From Desulfopila aestuarii DSM 18488 (GTDB taxonomy: Bacteria; Desulfobacterota; Desulfobulbia; Desulfobulbales; Desulfocapsaceae), in assembly GCF_900143695.1 (NCBI RefSeq), contig NZ_FRFE01000024.1, positions 1-64,000 on the forward strand: a DNA stretch of 64,000 nt, written 5' to 3'. A program made the translations under genes and the position numbers. Shown here one piece after another: positions 7,337-15,108 of the stretch (the first letter of the stretch is position 1; each line of letters begins with the position of its first letter). The notes beneath the pieces are model-generated. The model made no database searches and had not been told where the DNA came from. It worked only from the letters and a program-made list of their open reading frames with translations.

Positions 7337-9640
7337 ATGTCAAGGCAATCCCCTAGGACTGGTGAGGGTGGTGGAGAGGTGAGGTTGCTGGAGTTGGTTG
7401 CCCTTACAGCGTTTATTGCACTTCTGGTTTCACCGTTTATCTATCTTATGCGCCCGGAACGTCACGCTAAACGCCTGGATTCGCCGCCCCTGCAATTCGT
7501 CGGCAGCCAGAAATGCGGTACATGTCATCAGCAGGCTCTTGGCAAATGGCAGGGATCGTACCACGATCTGGCCATGGCGGAAGCCAATGCACAAACGGTA
7601 CTTGGTGACTTTGCCGATGTAGTGTATCGCGACCCCTATTCAGGAGTGGAAAGCCGTTTTTTCCAAAAAGAAGAAAAATATTACGTAGAAACCGAAGGGC
7701 CGGATGGGAAGCCGGGGATATTTGCGATTACCCATACCTTTGGCGCCTACCCACTGCAGCAGTACCTGGTGCCCTTTCCCGGCGGGCGTTTACAATGCCT
7801 CAATATTGCCTGGAACTCGAAAGACAAGCAATGGTATCGGCTACCGCCCTATGAGGTAAAGGGCCCTGATGACTGGCTGCACTGGACAAGGGCAGGACAG
7901 ACGTGGAATAGCATGTGCGCTGAATGCCACTCAACACAGCTGGAAAAACGCTTCAATATCACAACAAACTCATACGATACCAGGTGGTTTGAGATTAATG
8001 TCGGTTGTGAAGCGTGCCACGGAGCCGGTTCCAGGCATGTTGCCTGGGCGGAAAAACCAGAGTTGGCTCGTGATTCACTTGGGAATTTCGGACTACAGGT
8101 GCAAACCGCCGGCACGAATAACGTTCAGCAGGTCGCGGTTTGTGCTCCATGCCATTCACGAAGATTTCAACTGGGCGACAACAACCATACTCCTGGTGAA
8201 CTGCTCGATACCATGGTGCCTTCCCTAATCGAGGATGGTCTCTATTATCCGGATGGCCAGATTCTTGACGAAGTGTACGTCTATGGCTCCTTTGTCCAAT
8301 CCAAAATGTATCAACACGGCGTACGGTGCAGCGACTGCCATGACGTACACAGCTTGAAGAGATATCTGGATGGCAATGATCTCTGCCTACAGTGTCACAA
8401 GGCCAGTGACTATGATACGCCGACCCATCATTTTCATAAACGGGAGCATGAGGGAAAACCGAGCCAGGGGTATTTATGTGTGAAATGCCACATGCCTGGG
8501 CGCACCTATATGGGAGCGGATTATCGACCTGACCATAGCCTGAGAATTCCGCGGCCCGACCTTACGGCCAAAATCGGTGTCCCCAACAGCTGCATGGCAT
8601 CGTCATGTCATCAGGACAAGGACCTCGCCTGGATAAATGAAAAATATACAGCCTGGTACGGAACAGCACGTAAACCACACTACGGGGAAATTCTTGCCGC
8701 CGGTCGACAGCATCTTCCCGATGCAGAACCTCTATTGGTTAAGCTGGCTCAGGATACTCTGCAACCAGTCATAGTACGATCAACTGCTCTCAGCCTATTG
8801 AGTGATTACGGGGCAGAGAAAAATACACCGATATTTACTACCGCTCTGGAAAGCCCGGATGCCCTCCTGCGCTACACCGCAATTCGCAATCTCCTCTATC
8901 TGGACCCTGACGCAAAAAAACGACTGGTTGAGCCAAAGCTCTATGATCGGGTCAAGGCAGTAAGAAAGGAAGCCGCCATGGCGCTTACCACTCTCCCGCC
9001 AGACATGCTGCGACAGGAAAATCGCCAGGCATTTTCAGAGGCGTTGGCAGAATACCGCCAAGCAATGCTGTACAATAGTGATTTTGCCCCGCAGCGGTAC
9101 AATCTTGGAAATCTCGAATCGGCCATGGGGCAGGATGAGAAAGCGATCGCTCTGTATCGCGAGGCAATTGCCATTGACGCCGCATTCTTCCCGGCCAAGG
9201 TCAATCTCGCCAGGGTACTGAACCGAAAAGGCGAAAATGATGAAGCGGTTCACCTCTTCAGGGAGGTGATTGCCGATCATCCCGAGCTCTATAATGTCCA
9301 GTACTCACTCGGGCTGCTGTTGGCAGAAATGGAGCGCTACCAGGAAGCAGCCACCTCTCTGAAACATGCCGTAGACGGCATGCCCACTTTCGGGAGGGCA
9401 AGATACAATTATGCCCTGGTTCTCCTCAAACTCAGCCAGTGGCCGCAAGCTGAAACGCAACTCCTTCAATGCCTGGCCGGGGAACCTGCCAACACCAGCT
9501 ACTTTGAGGCACTGACCCAGCTCTATCTCAATTTTGGCATGAAAGACCGCACGCGGGAATTGGCAAATCGATTTCTCCAGCATTCCCCAGGTGATCCGAC
9601 AGCAGCAAAGATACTTGAATATGTCAATACGACCCAATAA
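7337..9640 (+). CDS. octahaem-type cytochrome c with HEAT-like and TPR C-terminus
   Basis: 767 residues. One N-terminal membrane anchor (about 17-38) is followed by a cytochrome region with seven CxxCH sites (CGTCH about 60, CAECH about 194, CEACH about 224, CAPCH about 269, CSDCH about 331, CLQCH about 350, CVKCH about 382). An eighth site is CMASSCH (about 420), a CX4CH variant. After about residue 450 comes a helical repeat region (HEAT-like, then TPRs from about 575, with patterns such as YNLGNLESAMGQDEKAIALY). It is probably anchored in the inner membrane and faces the periplasm, as electron acceptor of the Rieske/cytochrome b pair; the TPRs may dock a partner. The ATG at 7337 follows the Rieske stop by 4 bases, with GAGG before it. 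Enzyme or carrier cannot be decided from sequence. Confidence 0.85.
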   Translation: MSRQSPRTGEGGGEVRLLELVALTAFIALLVSPFIYLMRPERHAKRLDSPPLQFVGSQKCGTCHQQALGKWQGSYHDLAMAEANAQTVLGDFADVVYRDPYSGVESRFFQKEEKYYVETEGPDGKPGIFAITHTFGAYPLQQYLVPFPGGRLQCLNIAWNSKDKQWYRLPPYEVKGPDDWLHWTRAGQTWNSMCAECHSTQLEKRFNITTNSYDTRWFEINVGCEACHGAGSRHVAWAEKPELARDSLGNFGLQVQTAGTNNVQQVAVCAPCHSRRFQLGDNNHTPGELLDTMVPSLIEDGLYYPDGQILDEVYVYGSFVQSKMYQHGVRCSDCHDVHSLKRYLDGNDLCLQCHKASDYDTPTHHFHKREHEGKPSQGYLCVKCHMPGRTYMGADYRPDHSLRIPRPDLTAKIGVPNSCMASSCHQDKDLAWINEKYTAWYGTARKPHYGEILAAGRQHLPDAEPLLVKLAQDTLQPVIVRSTALSLLSDYGAEKNTPIFTTALESPDALLRYTAIRNLLYLDPDAKKRLVEPKLYDRVKAVRKEAAMALTTLPPDMLRQENRQAFSEALAEYRQAMLYNSDFAPQRYNLGNLESAMGQDEKAIALYREAIAIDAAFFPAKVNLARVLNRKGENDEAVHLFREVIADHPELYNVQYSLGLLLAEMERYQEAATSLKHAVDGMPTFGRARYNYALVLLKLSQWPQAETQLLQCLAGEPANTSYFEALTQLYLNFGMKDRTRELANRFLQHSPGDPTAAKILEYVNTTQ

Positions 9641-9822
9641 GACCGGGCGGGAGGGATCATATGATCAAAATAACCTGAGTGCGATCAATCAGTTATTCAA
9701 CATCCTGCCGCTCCTGTCTCGTTGTGGAACAGGACGAAATGTGAGCCGGGACGTGTAATTGTAATGCAATGCTGAGAAGTTTTGAAAGGAAGGGTAATTC
9801 AACAATTTAGAGGAGAGTGAAT

Positions 9823-10395
9823 ATGGCACGGCAACGATCTCGAAAGTATTTGGCAGGACTCTTTATCTTTTTGATCATGGTCAGCCTGTCTGTGGCCAGC
9901 AAACAGGCCTTGGCAGCCAGCGCTCAGGAAATCGACCGGGAAGTCAAGGTGGCTCTGGAACAACTTTACTCCCAATCCCCGGCGGCGGTAAAAATTTCGA
10001 AAGTATCGAAAGGGGTTCTGGTCTTTCCCGATATGGTGAAAGCCGGTTTGATCGTTGGTGGTCAATACGGTCAAGGAGCGCTTCTTATTAACGGCAAAAA
10101 TGCCGGTTACTACAACAGTGTGGCAGCATCCTACGGGTTGCAGGCCGGAGCCCAGTCATTTGGCTATGCCATGTTTCTGATGACGGACAGTGCTCTGCAA
10201 TACCTTTCGAAATCTGAAGGTTGGGAACTCGGTGTAGGGCCCTCTATCGTTGTCATGGATGAGGGGATGGCGAAAAGCCTGACGACCACGACAGGCAAGG
10301 ACGATGTCTATGCCTTCATTTTCGGCCAGAAAGGCTTGATGGCAGGGATTGGTATCCAGGGTTCGAAGATCACCAGGATCAATCCAGATAATTGA
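9823..10395 (+). CDS. SYLF-domain (YSC84-like) lipid-binding protein, secreted
   Basis: 190 residues. A signal peptide ends near QALAAS. The mature protein has the SYLF pattern: VKISKVSKGVLVFPDMVKAG, GGQYGQGAL, then YYNSVAASYGLQAGAQS and the terminal IFGQKGLMAGIGIQGSKITRI. Family members bind lipids; bacterial ones are periplasmic or outer-membrane associated and poorly studied. ATG 9823 is chosen over GTG 9817 because AGGAG at 9811-9815 is 7 bases upstream. It stands 182 bases after the cytochrome cluster, so it is probably separately transcribed. Confidence 0.85.
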   Translation: MARQRSRKYLAGLFIFLIMVSLSVASKQALAASAQEIDREVKVALEQLYSQSPAAVKISKVSKGVLVFPDMVKAGLIVGGQYGQGALLINGKNAGYYNSVAASYGLQAGAQSFGYAMFLMTDSALQYLSKSEGWELGVGPSIVVMDEGMAKSLTTTTGKDDVYAFIFGQKGLMAGIGIQGSKITRINPDN

Positions 10396-10400
10396 GCGGT

Positions 10401-10502
10401 GTGAACGAATATCACATGATGATCGGCGGTGTTCTAGATCTCAATCGCCATTGGCGAGTGAGTGTAGGCATCAACGGTATTAGCATTGGCTACGCATTTT
10501 AA
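10401..10502 (+). pseudogene. C-terminal scrap of an outer-membrane beta-barrel protein
   Basis: Right after the SYLF gene, in a different frame, a 33-codon stretch reads NEYHMMIGGVLDLNRHW, then RVSVGINGISIGYAF and a stop. The alternating hydrophobic pattern and terminal Phe are what the last two strands of a barrel look like. No upstream portion of such a gene is present. It is either a decayed remnant or, less likely, a tiny free peptide from the GTG at 10401. Confidence 0.4.
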
Positions 10503-10526
10503 CGAACAGTTTGTGTTGTCTGGATA

Positions 10527-10569
10527 TTGCACAAGGACATTGAGATCGAAATCTCCTTTTCTTGTGCAA
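10527..10569. terminator. two-part hairpin between the SYLF and barrel genes
   Basis: Outer stem TTGCACAAG (10527-10535) pairs with CTTGTGCAA (10561-10569). Inner stem GAGAT (10542-10546) pairs with ATCTC (10551-10555) around a CGAA tetraloop. It could act as a terminator for the upstream genes. Otherwise the 10503-10816 stretch shows no gene I can support. Confidence 0.45.
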
Positions 10570-10816
10570 TTCCCCACGACCTTTTTTCCTGGTCGCAACA
10601 AGTATCGCAACAGATATATCTATATATTCGGGATGTTATAAGGGATGGGTGATTTTGTACGATCGCAAGTGCAGAAGACAGTCAAGTACCAGATTGGCAG
10701 CCCATTCGAACGGTAAAGACTCGCAGTAGGCACTGTTATGGTCCTGGGTTTCACAGCTGGGAGAGGTGTTACAGTTCGACTCATCTGATCTGCATCTTTT
10801 TGCAATGGAGAATAGT

Positions 10817-11824
10817 ATGGAGATAATGTGGAAATTACCATCATGTTTGTCAGAAATACGTAAAAGCCTAATACAAACGTTAAAACAGGTATTTAATTTC
10901 GCATTCGTCCTGCTGTCGGCCTTTACCGCTTCCGTTCAGGCAGCCACCTCTACAGTGGATGGCGGCAGTCCACCATCCGATAGCGCCGCCGATCTCGCCA
11001 GAAAAACTTCTAATCCATTAGGTGGCGATTTTATTATGCTTATCAACCAATTCGATAATTTCTTTCTGAAAGGAGACATTACCGACGATTACCAAAATTA
11101 CAATAACTGGGCCTTTCAGCCGGTAATCCCTATTTCCATGAAGGATGTAATCGGAGACGGCTGGATTTGGGTAAACAGACCGACGATCAATATCGTGTTG
11201 AATTCCGATGTTCCCGATGAGAAAGAAATTTCTCGTCGGATTGCAGCAGGGACTCTCGACTCATCTGATGTTCCCTTTGAAAGTGTAAGTGGTTTTGGCG
11301 ATATAAGCTATTTCGCTCTGCTGGGTAAGGCCACGCCCACCAAAAAATGGGGTAGTGGTGAAGTGGTTTTGGCAGGTGGAGCGACCTTTCAGTTTCCGAC
11401 GGCCTCCAGGGATGAAATCGGCAGTGGCAAGTATTCTGCCGGCCCTGCCGCAACGGCAGCTTTTATCGGTAAGAGATTTGTTCTTGGTTCCCTTGTGCAA
11501 CAGTGGTGGGACTATGGCTCGGGTGGTAATGGTTCTGGTGATGATGTCAATCTCACCAATATTCAACTCTTCTATTTCCTTAATTTAGGCGGCGGCTGGC
11601 AGGTTGGCGGTTCGCCGATCATCACTGCTGACTGGGAAAATGACAGTGACGAGGTGTGGACTGTTCCGATTGGCCTTGGCGTTTACAAAACATCATTTTT
11701 TGGAAAATTGCCGGTCAAAATGGGCCTTGAGGCGCAATACATGCCCATTCGACCGGATGAGTTAGGGCAGGAGTACAACATCCGTGTAGTAATTACGCCA
11801 ATCATACCCAACATTTTTAACTGA
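10817..11824 (+). CDS. outer-membrane beta-barrel protein (transporter / phenol-MetA-like family)
   Basis: 335 residues. A long basic N-terminus and hydrophobic stretch (FNFAFVLLSAFTASVQAA) form the signal peptide. The mature protein starts with a Ser/Asp-rich stretch and then ADLARKTSNPLGGDFIMLINQFDN, followed by alternating strands such as WAFQPVIPISM, WIWVNRPTINIVLN and VVLAGGATFQFPTAS. This resembles the barrel family often called neuromedin-U-like or MetA-pathway phenol-degradation proteins, whose substrates are mostly unknown. ATG 10817 is preferred because GGAG (10807-10810) lies 6 bases upstream; ATG 10805 is the alternative. It stands alone, with about 400 bases before the recombinase genes. 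Confidence 0.7.
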   Translation: MEIMWKLPSCLSEIRKSLIQTLKQVFNFAFVLLSAFTASVQAATSTVDGGSPPSDSAADLARKTSNPLGGDFIMLINQFDNFFLKGDITDDYQNYNNWAFQPVIPISMKDVIGDGWIWVNRPTINIVLNSDVPDEKEISRRIAAGTLDSSDVPFESVSGFGDISYFALLGKATPTKKWGSGEVVLAGGATFQFPTASRDEIGSGKYSAGPAATAAFIGKRFVLGSLVQQWWDYGSGGNGSGDDVNLTNIQLFYFLNLGGGWQVGGSPIITADWENDSDEVWTVPIGLGVYKTSFFGKLPVKMGLEAQYMPIRPDELGQEYNIRVVITPIIPNIFN

Positions 11825-12233
11825 TAATTGTTTGTTTTGTTGCTGGGGATCATCCTGCAGGGTTATCGCCTGTTCGTGAATGAGTAAGGAGAATTGAATT
11901 ATCTGGCATACAGCTGAACGTGGTTTCATATATAATTAGCAGTCCTTGGCATTGTCCCTATGTCCTGTCTGGCACTTATGAAGATTGAGATGGCATTGGG
12001 TAAAGTGGGCTATGAACCTTTTCAGTTATAGTCTCAATAACTCCCCTGTACACTGCAACTTAAAACTGCTACTGACATCCGGGAAGTTCTGCTTTTAAAA
12101 ATTCCTAACAGGAAAAATCCAGTCTCAGAGGAGAGATTGTCCATGACTCCACGTAACAAAATTCCAACCGTATAAATGATATACTAAGGTTATTAACGCT
12201 CTGTTTTTTCTGTAAAAGAAAAAGGAGGCGATT
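11825..12233. other. intergenic stretch upstream of the recombinases
   Basis: 409 bases, AT-rich, with no supportable gene. A TATACT at 12180-12185 could be a -10 element for the recombinase unit but has no good -35. AAGGAGG sits just before the first recombinase ATG. Confidence 0.4.
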
Positions 12234-13349
12234 ATGACCGAAGTAATCTCTACGACCAAGTTTACTGCTTTTGCTCAAGGGTTCTTTTCAAGTGGTCATA
12301 TCGAAGTCCAGCATGTTGATCCAGGGAACCCTCGTTCTTTTCAAAAACGGTATTGGGCTCAACTCTCATGTACACGATTAATCGCAAGTCGCTTGCCTGG
12401 AGCAGATCTCGCCGCAGAATACATGTATGACAAATACATCAGAGATCTGTCAACAAAGACCATTCAGAGTTCTGGCCGTGTTATTCTCTACTTCCTACAC
12501 TTTCTGGAACGCAAAAAAACAAACATCTACACTTTGACTCATCAGGATATCAGTCAATTTGTAGGATATGAACAGGAGCGAGGGCAAAAGACGCAGTCCG
12601 TTGTTAATTATCTTAGAATTGTCTATGCTTTTATCAAGTACCTGGTTGATCAAGATGTTTTACCGGATACAGTCATGGAGCGAAAAATTCGTATTAAACT
12701 CCCAGAAGCACTTCCCCGTGCAATCACTCCTGAGGATCAGCAACGTCTTCTTGGTGCTATTCGCTTGGATCGAGATCGGGCTTTGATTTTGCTTTTACTG
12801 CGGACCGGAATGAGAATTGGTGAGTTACTCGAAGTTCAGGTATCCGATATCAGTGTAGCTGAGCGAAAGATCATGATCTACCTGGGAGAGAAGAACTTTC
12901 AGGGACGTGCGGTGTATTACAGTGAAGATGCAGAACTGGCACTGAAAAAATGGCTGAAAATCAGGCCAGGCTACTCGACTTCCCTCTTTCCAGGCAGATC
13001 AGCAGGGAGAAGTATAAGCTATGTAACAGCTTGGAGCGTTATGCAAAATATTCTGGATCGTGCTGGTCTATCGGATAAAGGATATAGCTTACACAGTCTT
13101 CGGCACACCTTTGCCACCGATATGCTGAATGCCGGTATGCGCTTGGAAGTTCTTCAGCAATTGCTTGGTCATCAGGAGATCGAAATGACCATGCGCTATG
13201 CCAAGATAACGGATTTGACCCGTGAGCATGAGTATTTCAAAGCCATCGCCCGTATTGAGCAGGGAGGATACTATGAACATCGACGCGTCAATACTCAATT
13301 ACAAAGGGTATTTGAAAAGAAAAAACTACTCCGCTCAAAGCGTAAATAG
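12234..13349 (+). CDS. tyrosine recombinase, first of a tandem pair
   Basis: 371 residues. The first 70 residues are an extension ahead of an N-terminal SAM-like core-binding domain (about 75-160). The catalytic domain follows, with the family residues visible: Arg in RTGMRIGEL, the H-x-x-R in HSLRHTFATDML, His in LLGHQEIE, and the nucleophile Tyr in MRYAKI. All catalytic positions look intact. Such enzymes cut and rejoin DNA through a 3'-phosphotyrosine. It is followed, with a 77-base overlap, by a second recombinase in another frame, so the two are translationally coupled and probably act together. Strong AAGGAGG before the ATG. Confidence 0.9.
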   Translation: MTEVISTTKFTAFAQGFFSSGHIEVQHVDPGNPRSFQKRYWAQLSCTRLIASRLPGADLAAEYMYDKYIRDLSTKTIQSSGRVILYFLHFLERKKTNIYTLTHQDISQFVGYEQERGQKTQSVVNYLRIVYAFIKYLVDQDVLPDTVMERKIRIKLPEALPRAITPEDQQRLLGAIRLDRDRALILLLLRTGMRIGELLEVQVSDISVAERKIMIYLGEKNFQGRAVYYSEDAELALKKWLKIRPGYSTSLFPGRSAGRSISYVTAWSVMQNILDRAGLSDKGYSLHSLRHTFATDMLNAGMRLEVLQQLLGHQEIEMTMRYAKITDLTREHEYFKAIARIEQGGYYEHRRVNTQLQRVFEKKKLLRSKRK

Positions 13350-14157
13350 CTACTTGTATCGGTTAATGCATTTTCTGGTTCGGCTGCCTGTACAACTGGA
13401 GTCTGCAACCTCAGTCCACATCAGGAGTTATCTTGATCTCCTCTTGGAGCAGCGCTTGGCTCCTAAGACTGTCAATGAACGTTTGATTGCTATCCGCAGT
13501 TTTTACCGTTACCTGCATGAAGAGGAAGGTAAATCTATTAAAAATCCTGTCCTCAAAGGTATGGCATTACGGCTGCCAAAACCGTTGCCCAGGCATGCAA
13601 AACAGAGCGAACTCGATTTGTTGTTTGAGGTTATAACCAAAAAGCGAGATCGTGCTTTATTTATGCTCATGCTGCGTTGCGGACTCAGGGTTGACGAGGT
13701 CGCCAATTTGAGCCTTGATGCCATTGATTATGAGAATAGTCAGATTGTTGTACTCAGAGGAAAAGGGGCCAAGGACAGAACAACCTACATCAGTAATGAT
13801 GCCGCAGATGCACTGGCCGCTTATCTACAAGTAAGACAGCCGACCAAGGAGGGAAGAATTTTCTTGGTGGAAAAGGGTATTCATAAAGGCGAGCCGATTT
13901 CAGTTCGTGGTATCCAGAAGCGTATCGAGTATTACTCGAAGAAGATCGGTGTAACACTTTCCTGCCACAAATTGCGTCATACCATGGCAACCCAATTGCT
14001 CAACGCCGGGGCTGATATCGTTACTATCCAAGAGCTATTAGGGCACTCCAAAATTGAACAAACTATGCGGTACAGCCAGCTTTCCAACATGAGGGCACAA
14101 CACGACTACTACAAAGCCATGAATGGAGTAATGAAAAATGAGTATTTCAAAGGATAA
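13273..14157 (+). CDS. tyrosine recombinase, second of a tandem pair
   Basis: 294 residues, the usual XerC/XerD length. Core-binding domain about 10-90. Catalytic Arg in RCGLRVDEVANL, HxxR in CHKLRHTMATQLL, His in LLGHSKIEQ, and Tyr in MRYSQL are all present. ATG 13273 is chosen because GGGAGGA stands 4-10 bases upstream, inside the first recombinase gene. The two proteins share the same C-terminal layout (YYKAMNG versus YFKAIAR), so they look like an ancient duplication. No third recombinase follows, so this is not a complete three-recombinase RIT element. A large palindrome starts 12 bases after the stop codon. Confidence 0.9.
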   Translation: MNIDASILNYKGYLKRKNYSAQSVNSYLYRLMHFLVRLPVQLESATSVHIRSYLDLLLEQRLAPKTVNERLIAIRSFYRYLHEEEGKSIKNPVLKGMALRLPKPLPRHAKQSELDLLFEVITKKRDRALFMLMLRCGLRVDEVANLSLDAIDYENSQIVVLRGKGAKDRTTYISNDAADALAAYLQVRQPTKEGRIFLVEKGIHKGEPISVRGIQKRIEYYSKKIGVTLSCHKLRHTMATQLLNAGADIVTIQELLGHSKIEQTMRYSQLSNMRAQHDYYKAMNGVMKNEYFKG

Positions 14158-14168
14158 GGATCAAATCC

Positions 14169-14240
14169 GCCCGGCCAGCTGTCAGATGCTCCGACGAGCA
14201 TGCAGTAGCGGCCCATTCTCGCACTGACAACAGGCCGGGC
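14169..14240. repeat. compound palindrome downstream of the recombinase pair
   Basis: Outer arms GCCCGGCCAGCTGTCAG (14169-14185) and 14224-14240 are complementary over 14 of 17 positions, with the three mismatches grouped in the middle. Just inside the left arm is a second perfect hairpin, ATGCTC-CGAC-GAGCAT (14186-14201), leaving about 22 unpaired bases on the right. The bipartite arms with a central mismatch block resemble folded recombination sites or REP-like hairpins more than a simple terminator. No T-run follows. Confidence 0.6.
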
Positions 14241-14546
14241 TACCGCCGGAGTAGACCTTGACTTTTTACTTTCAAATATGAGAAAAATGAAGAATGTAAC
14301 AACCTAACAATAATAGAAAAAACAGAGTTTGTTACGCGGAGTCCATGAATCTCTTTACTTCAGTCGTGAGAAGGCATAGCTTACCTTTTTTCTGAGCATC
14401 CGAGTCGGGATAATTGTCTACTTTTTCAGTCAATAAGGATCAGGAGCAGACATTGTGCACTTGACCTTGCCAACACATCTATTAACCAAGTGTTTGACCA
14501 CTTCACCATTTCATGTTTTCTGTAGCTGTAAGTGCCTGTCTCTAAG
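14241..14546. other. AT-rich stretch between palindrome and tRNA remnant
   Basis: About 300 bases with no open frame or repeat that I can support. It would lie inside the element if the tRNA remnant marks its boundary. Confidence 0.4.
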
Positions 14547-14631
14547 TGGCGTTGCTGTCAGGATTCGAACCAGAGACTCACGCATTATAGTCTGTAGCCG
14601 CTATTTTATTATAAAAGGTGAAGGCAGCAAC
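14547..14631 (-). pseudogene. decayed tRNA (3' half recognisable)
   Basis: On the reverse strand the 3' part is clear: T-arm TCTGG-TTCGAAT-CCTGA (one mismatch in the stem), acceptor strand CAGCAAC, then G and CCA ending at 14547. The matching acceptor strand GTTGCTG is present at 14631-14625, giving 85 bases overall. The D-arm and anticodon arm do not fold, and the 5' half lies in cytidine deaminase coding sequence, so it is not a working tRNA. The 3' end faces the recombinase pair, the usual geometry for an element integrated at a tRNA 3' end. The acceptor match may be chance. Confidence 0.4.
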
Positions 14632-15008
14632 TCCTGCAGGGTGAAGACCCGGTTGGCACCGTTGGTGATGATCCAGGCGTCGGGGGCAAGCTCCGCCAGC
14701 CATTGTCGGCAACCACCGCAGGGCATGGTGAGGTTGGGGGGGATGCTGCCCGTTGCGTCTGGTTGGGCGTCACGGCAACAGATGGCGATGCCGATAATGG
14801 TGGTGGCTCCATGCATTCGGGCGTGGGCAAGTGCCACCCTTTCGGCGCAGACCCCGAGGTTTGAGGATACGTTTTCAACATTTGCCCCATTGAATATCCC
14901 TTCTGGAGTGAGCACCGCTGCCCCGACCCGAAATCGGGAATAGGGAGCGTGAGCCTTTTCTGCGGCATCTTTGGCTGCCTTCAATAAGCTTATCTGGTCA
15001 GGAGTCAT
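14601..15008 (-). CDS. cdd: cytidine deaminase
   Basis: 135 residues, the standard length of the homotetrameric bacterial enzyme. Zinc ligands and catalytic Glu are visible: C54-A-E56 and P96-C97-G-G-C100-R-Q. The substrate-binding NVENVSSNLGVC region is present. It converts cytidine and deoxycytidine to uridine forms in the pyrimidine salvage pathway in the cytoplasm. The C-terminus (LLPSPFIIK) runs into the tRNA-like remnant; the last few residues may therefore be non-ancestral, but the fold should be complete. The SLC13-type permease gene lies upstream on the same strand behind a terminator. Confidence 0.95.
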   Translation of the reverse strand: MTPDQISLLKAAKDAAEKAHAPYSRFRVGAAVLTPEGIFNGANVENVSSNLGVCAERVALAHARMHGATTIIGIAICCRDAQPDATGSIPPNLTMPCGGCRQWLAELAPDAWIITNGANRVFTLQELLPSPFIIK

Positions 15009-15064
15009 AAGGATAGTATTGTCGTCGGGGTCTGGAAAAGAGTTGTATCTTTCGTATTTCAGGT

Positions 15065-15103
15065 GAAGCTCAACCCTTCCTGTTGGCGGAGGGGTTGAGC
15101 TTC
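15065..15103 (-). terminator. terminator after the SLC13 permease
   Basis: A perfect 12-bp stem GAAGCTCAACCC (15065-15076) pairs with 15092-15103, lengthened by imperfect pairing inside. It starts 5 bases beyond the permease stop codon and separates it from the cytidine deaminase gene. Confidence 0.7.
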
Positions 15104-15108
15104 GACGT

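Noticed and set aside
14130-14224. Third recombinase gene of a RIT-type trio
   Set aside because: The short frame after the second recombinase (about 29 codons, starting MSISKDKDQIRPAS) has no recombinase similarity and ends before the palindrome's right arm.
14547-14631. Functional tRNA gene
   Set aside because: Acceptor and T-arm fit, but the D-arm and anticodon arm do not fold, T8 and D-loop GG are missing, and the 5' half is cytidine deaminase coding sequence.
11825-14640. Integron attC/integrase system
   Set aside because: The recombinases lack an integron-type context (no cassette array, no attI-like site seen), and the palindrome does not show the R/L box pattern I would expect.
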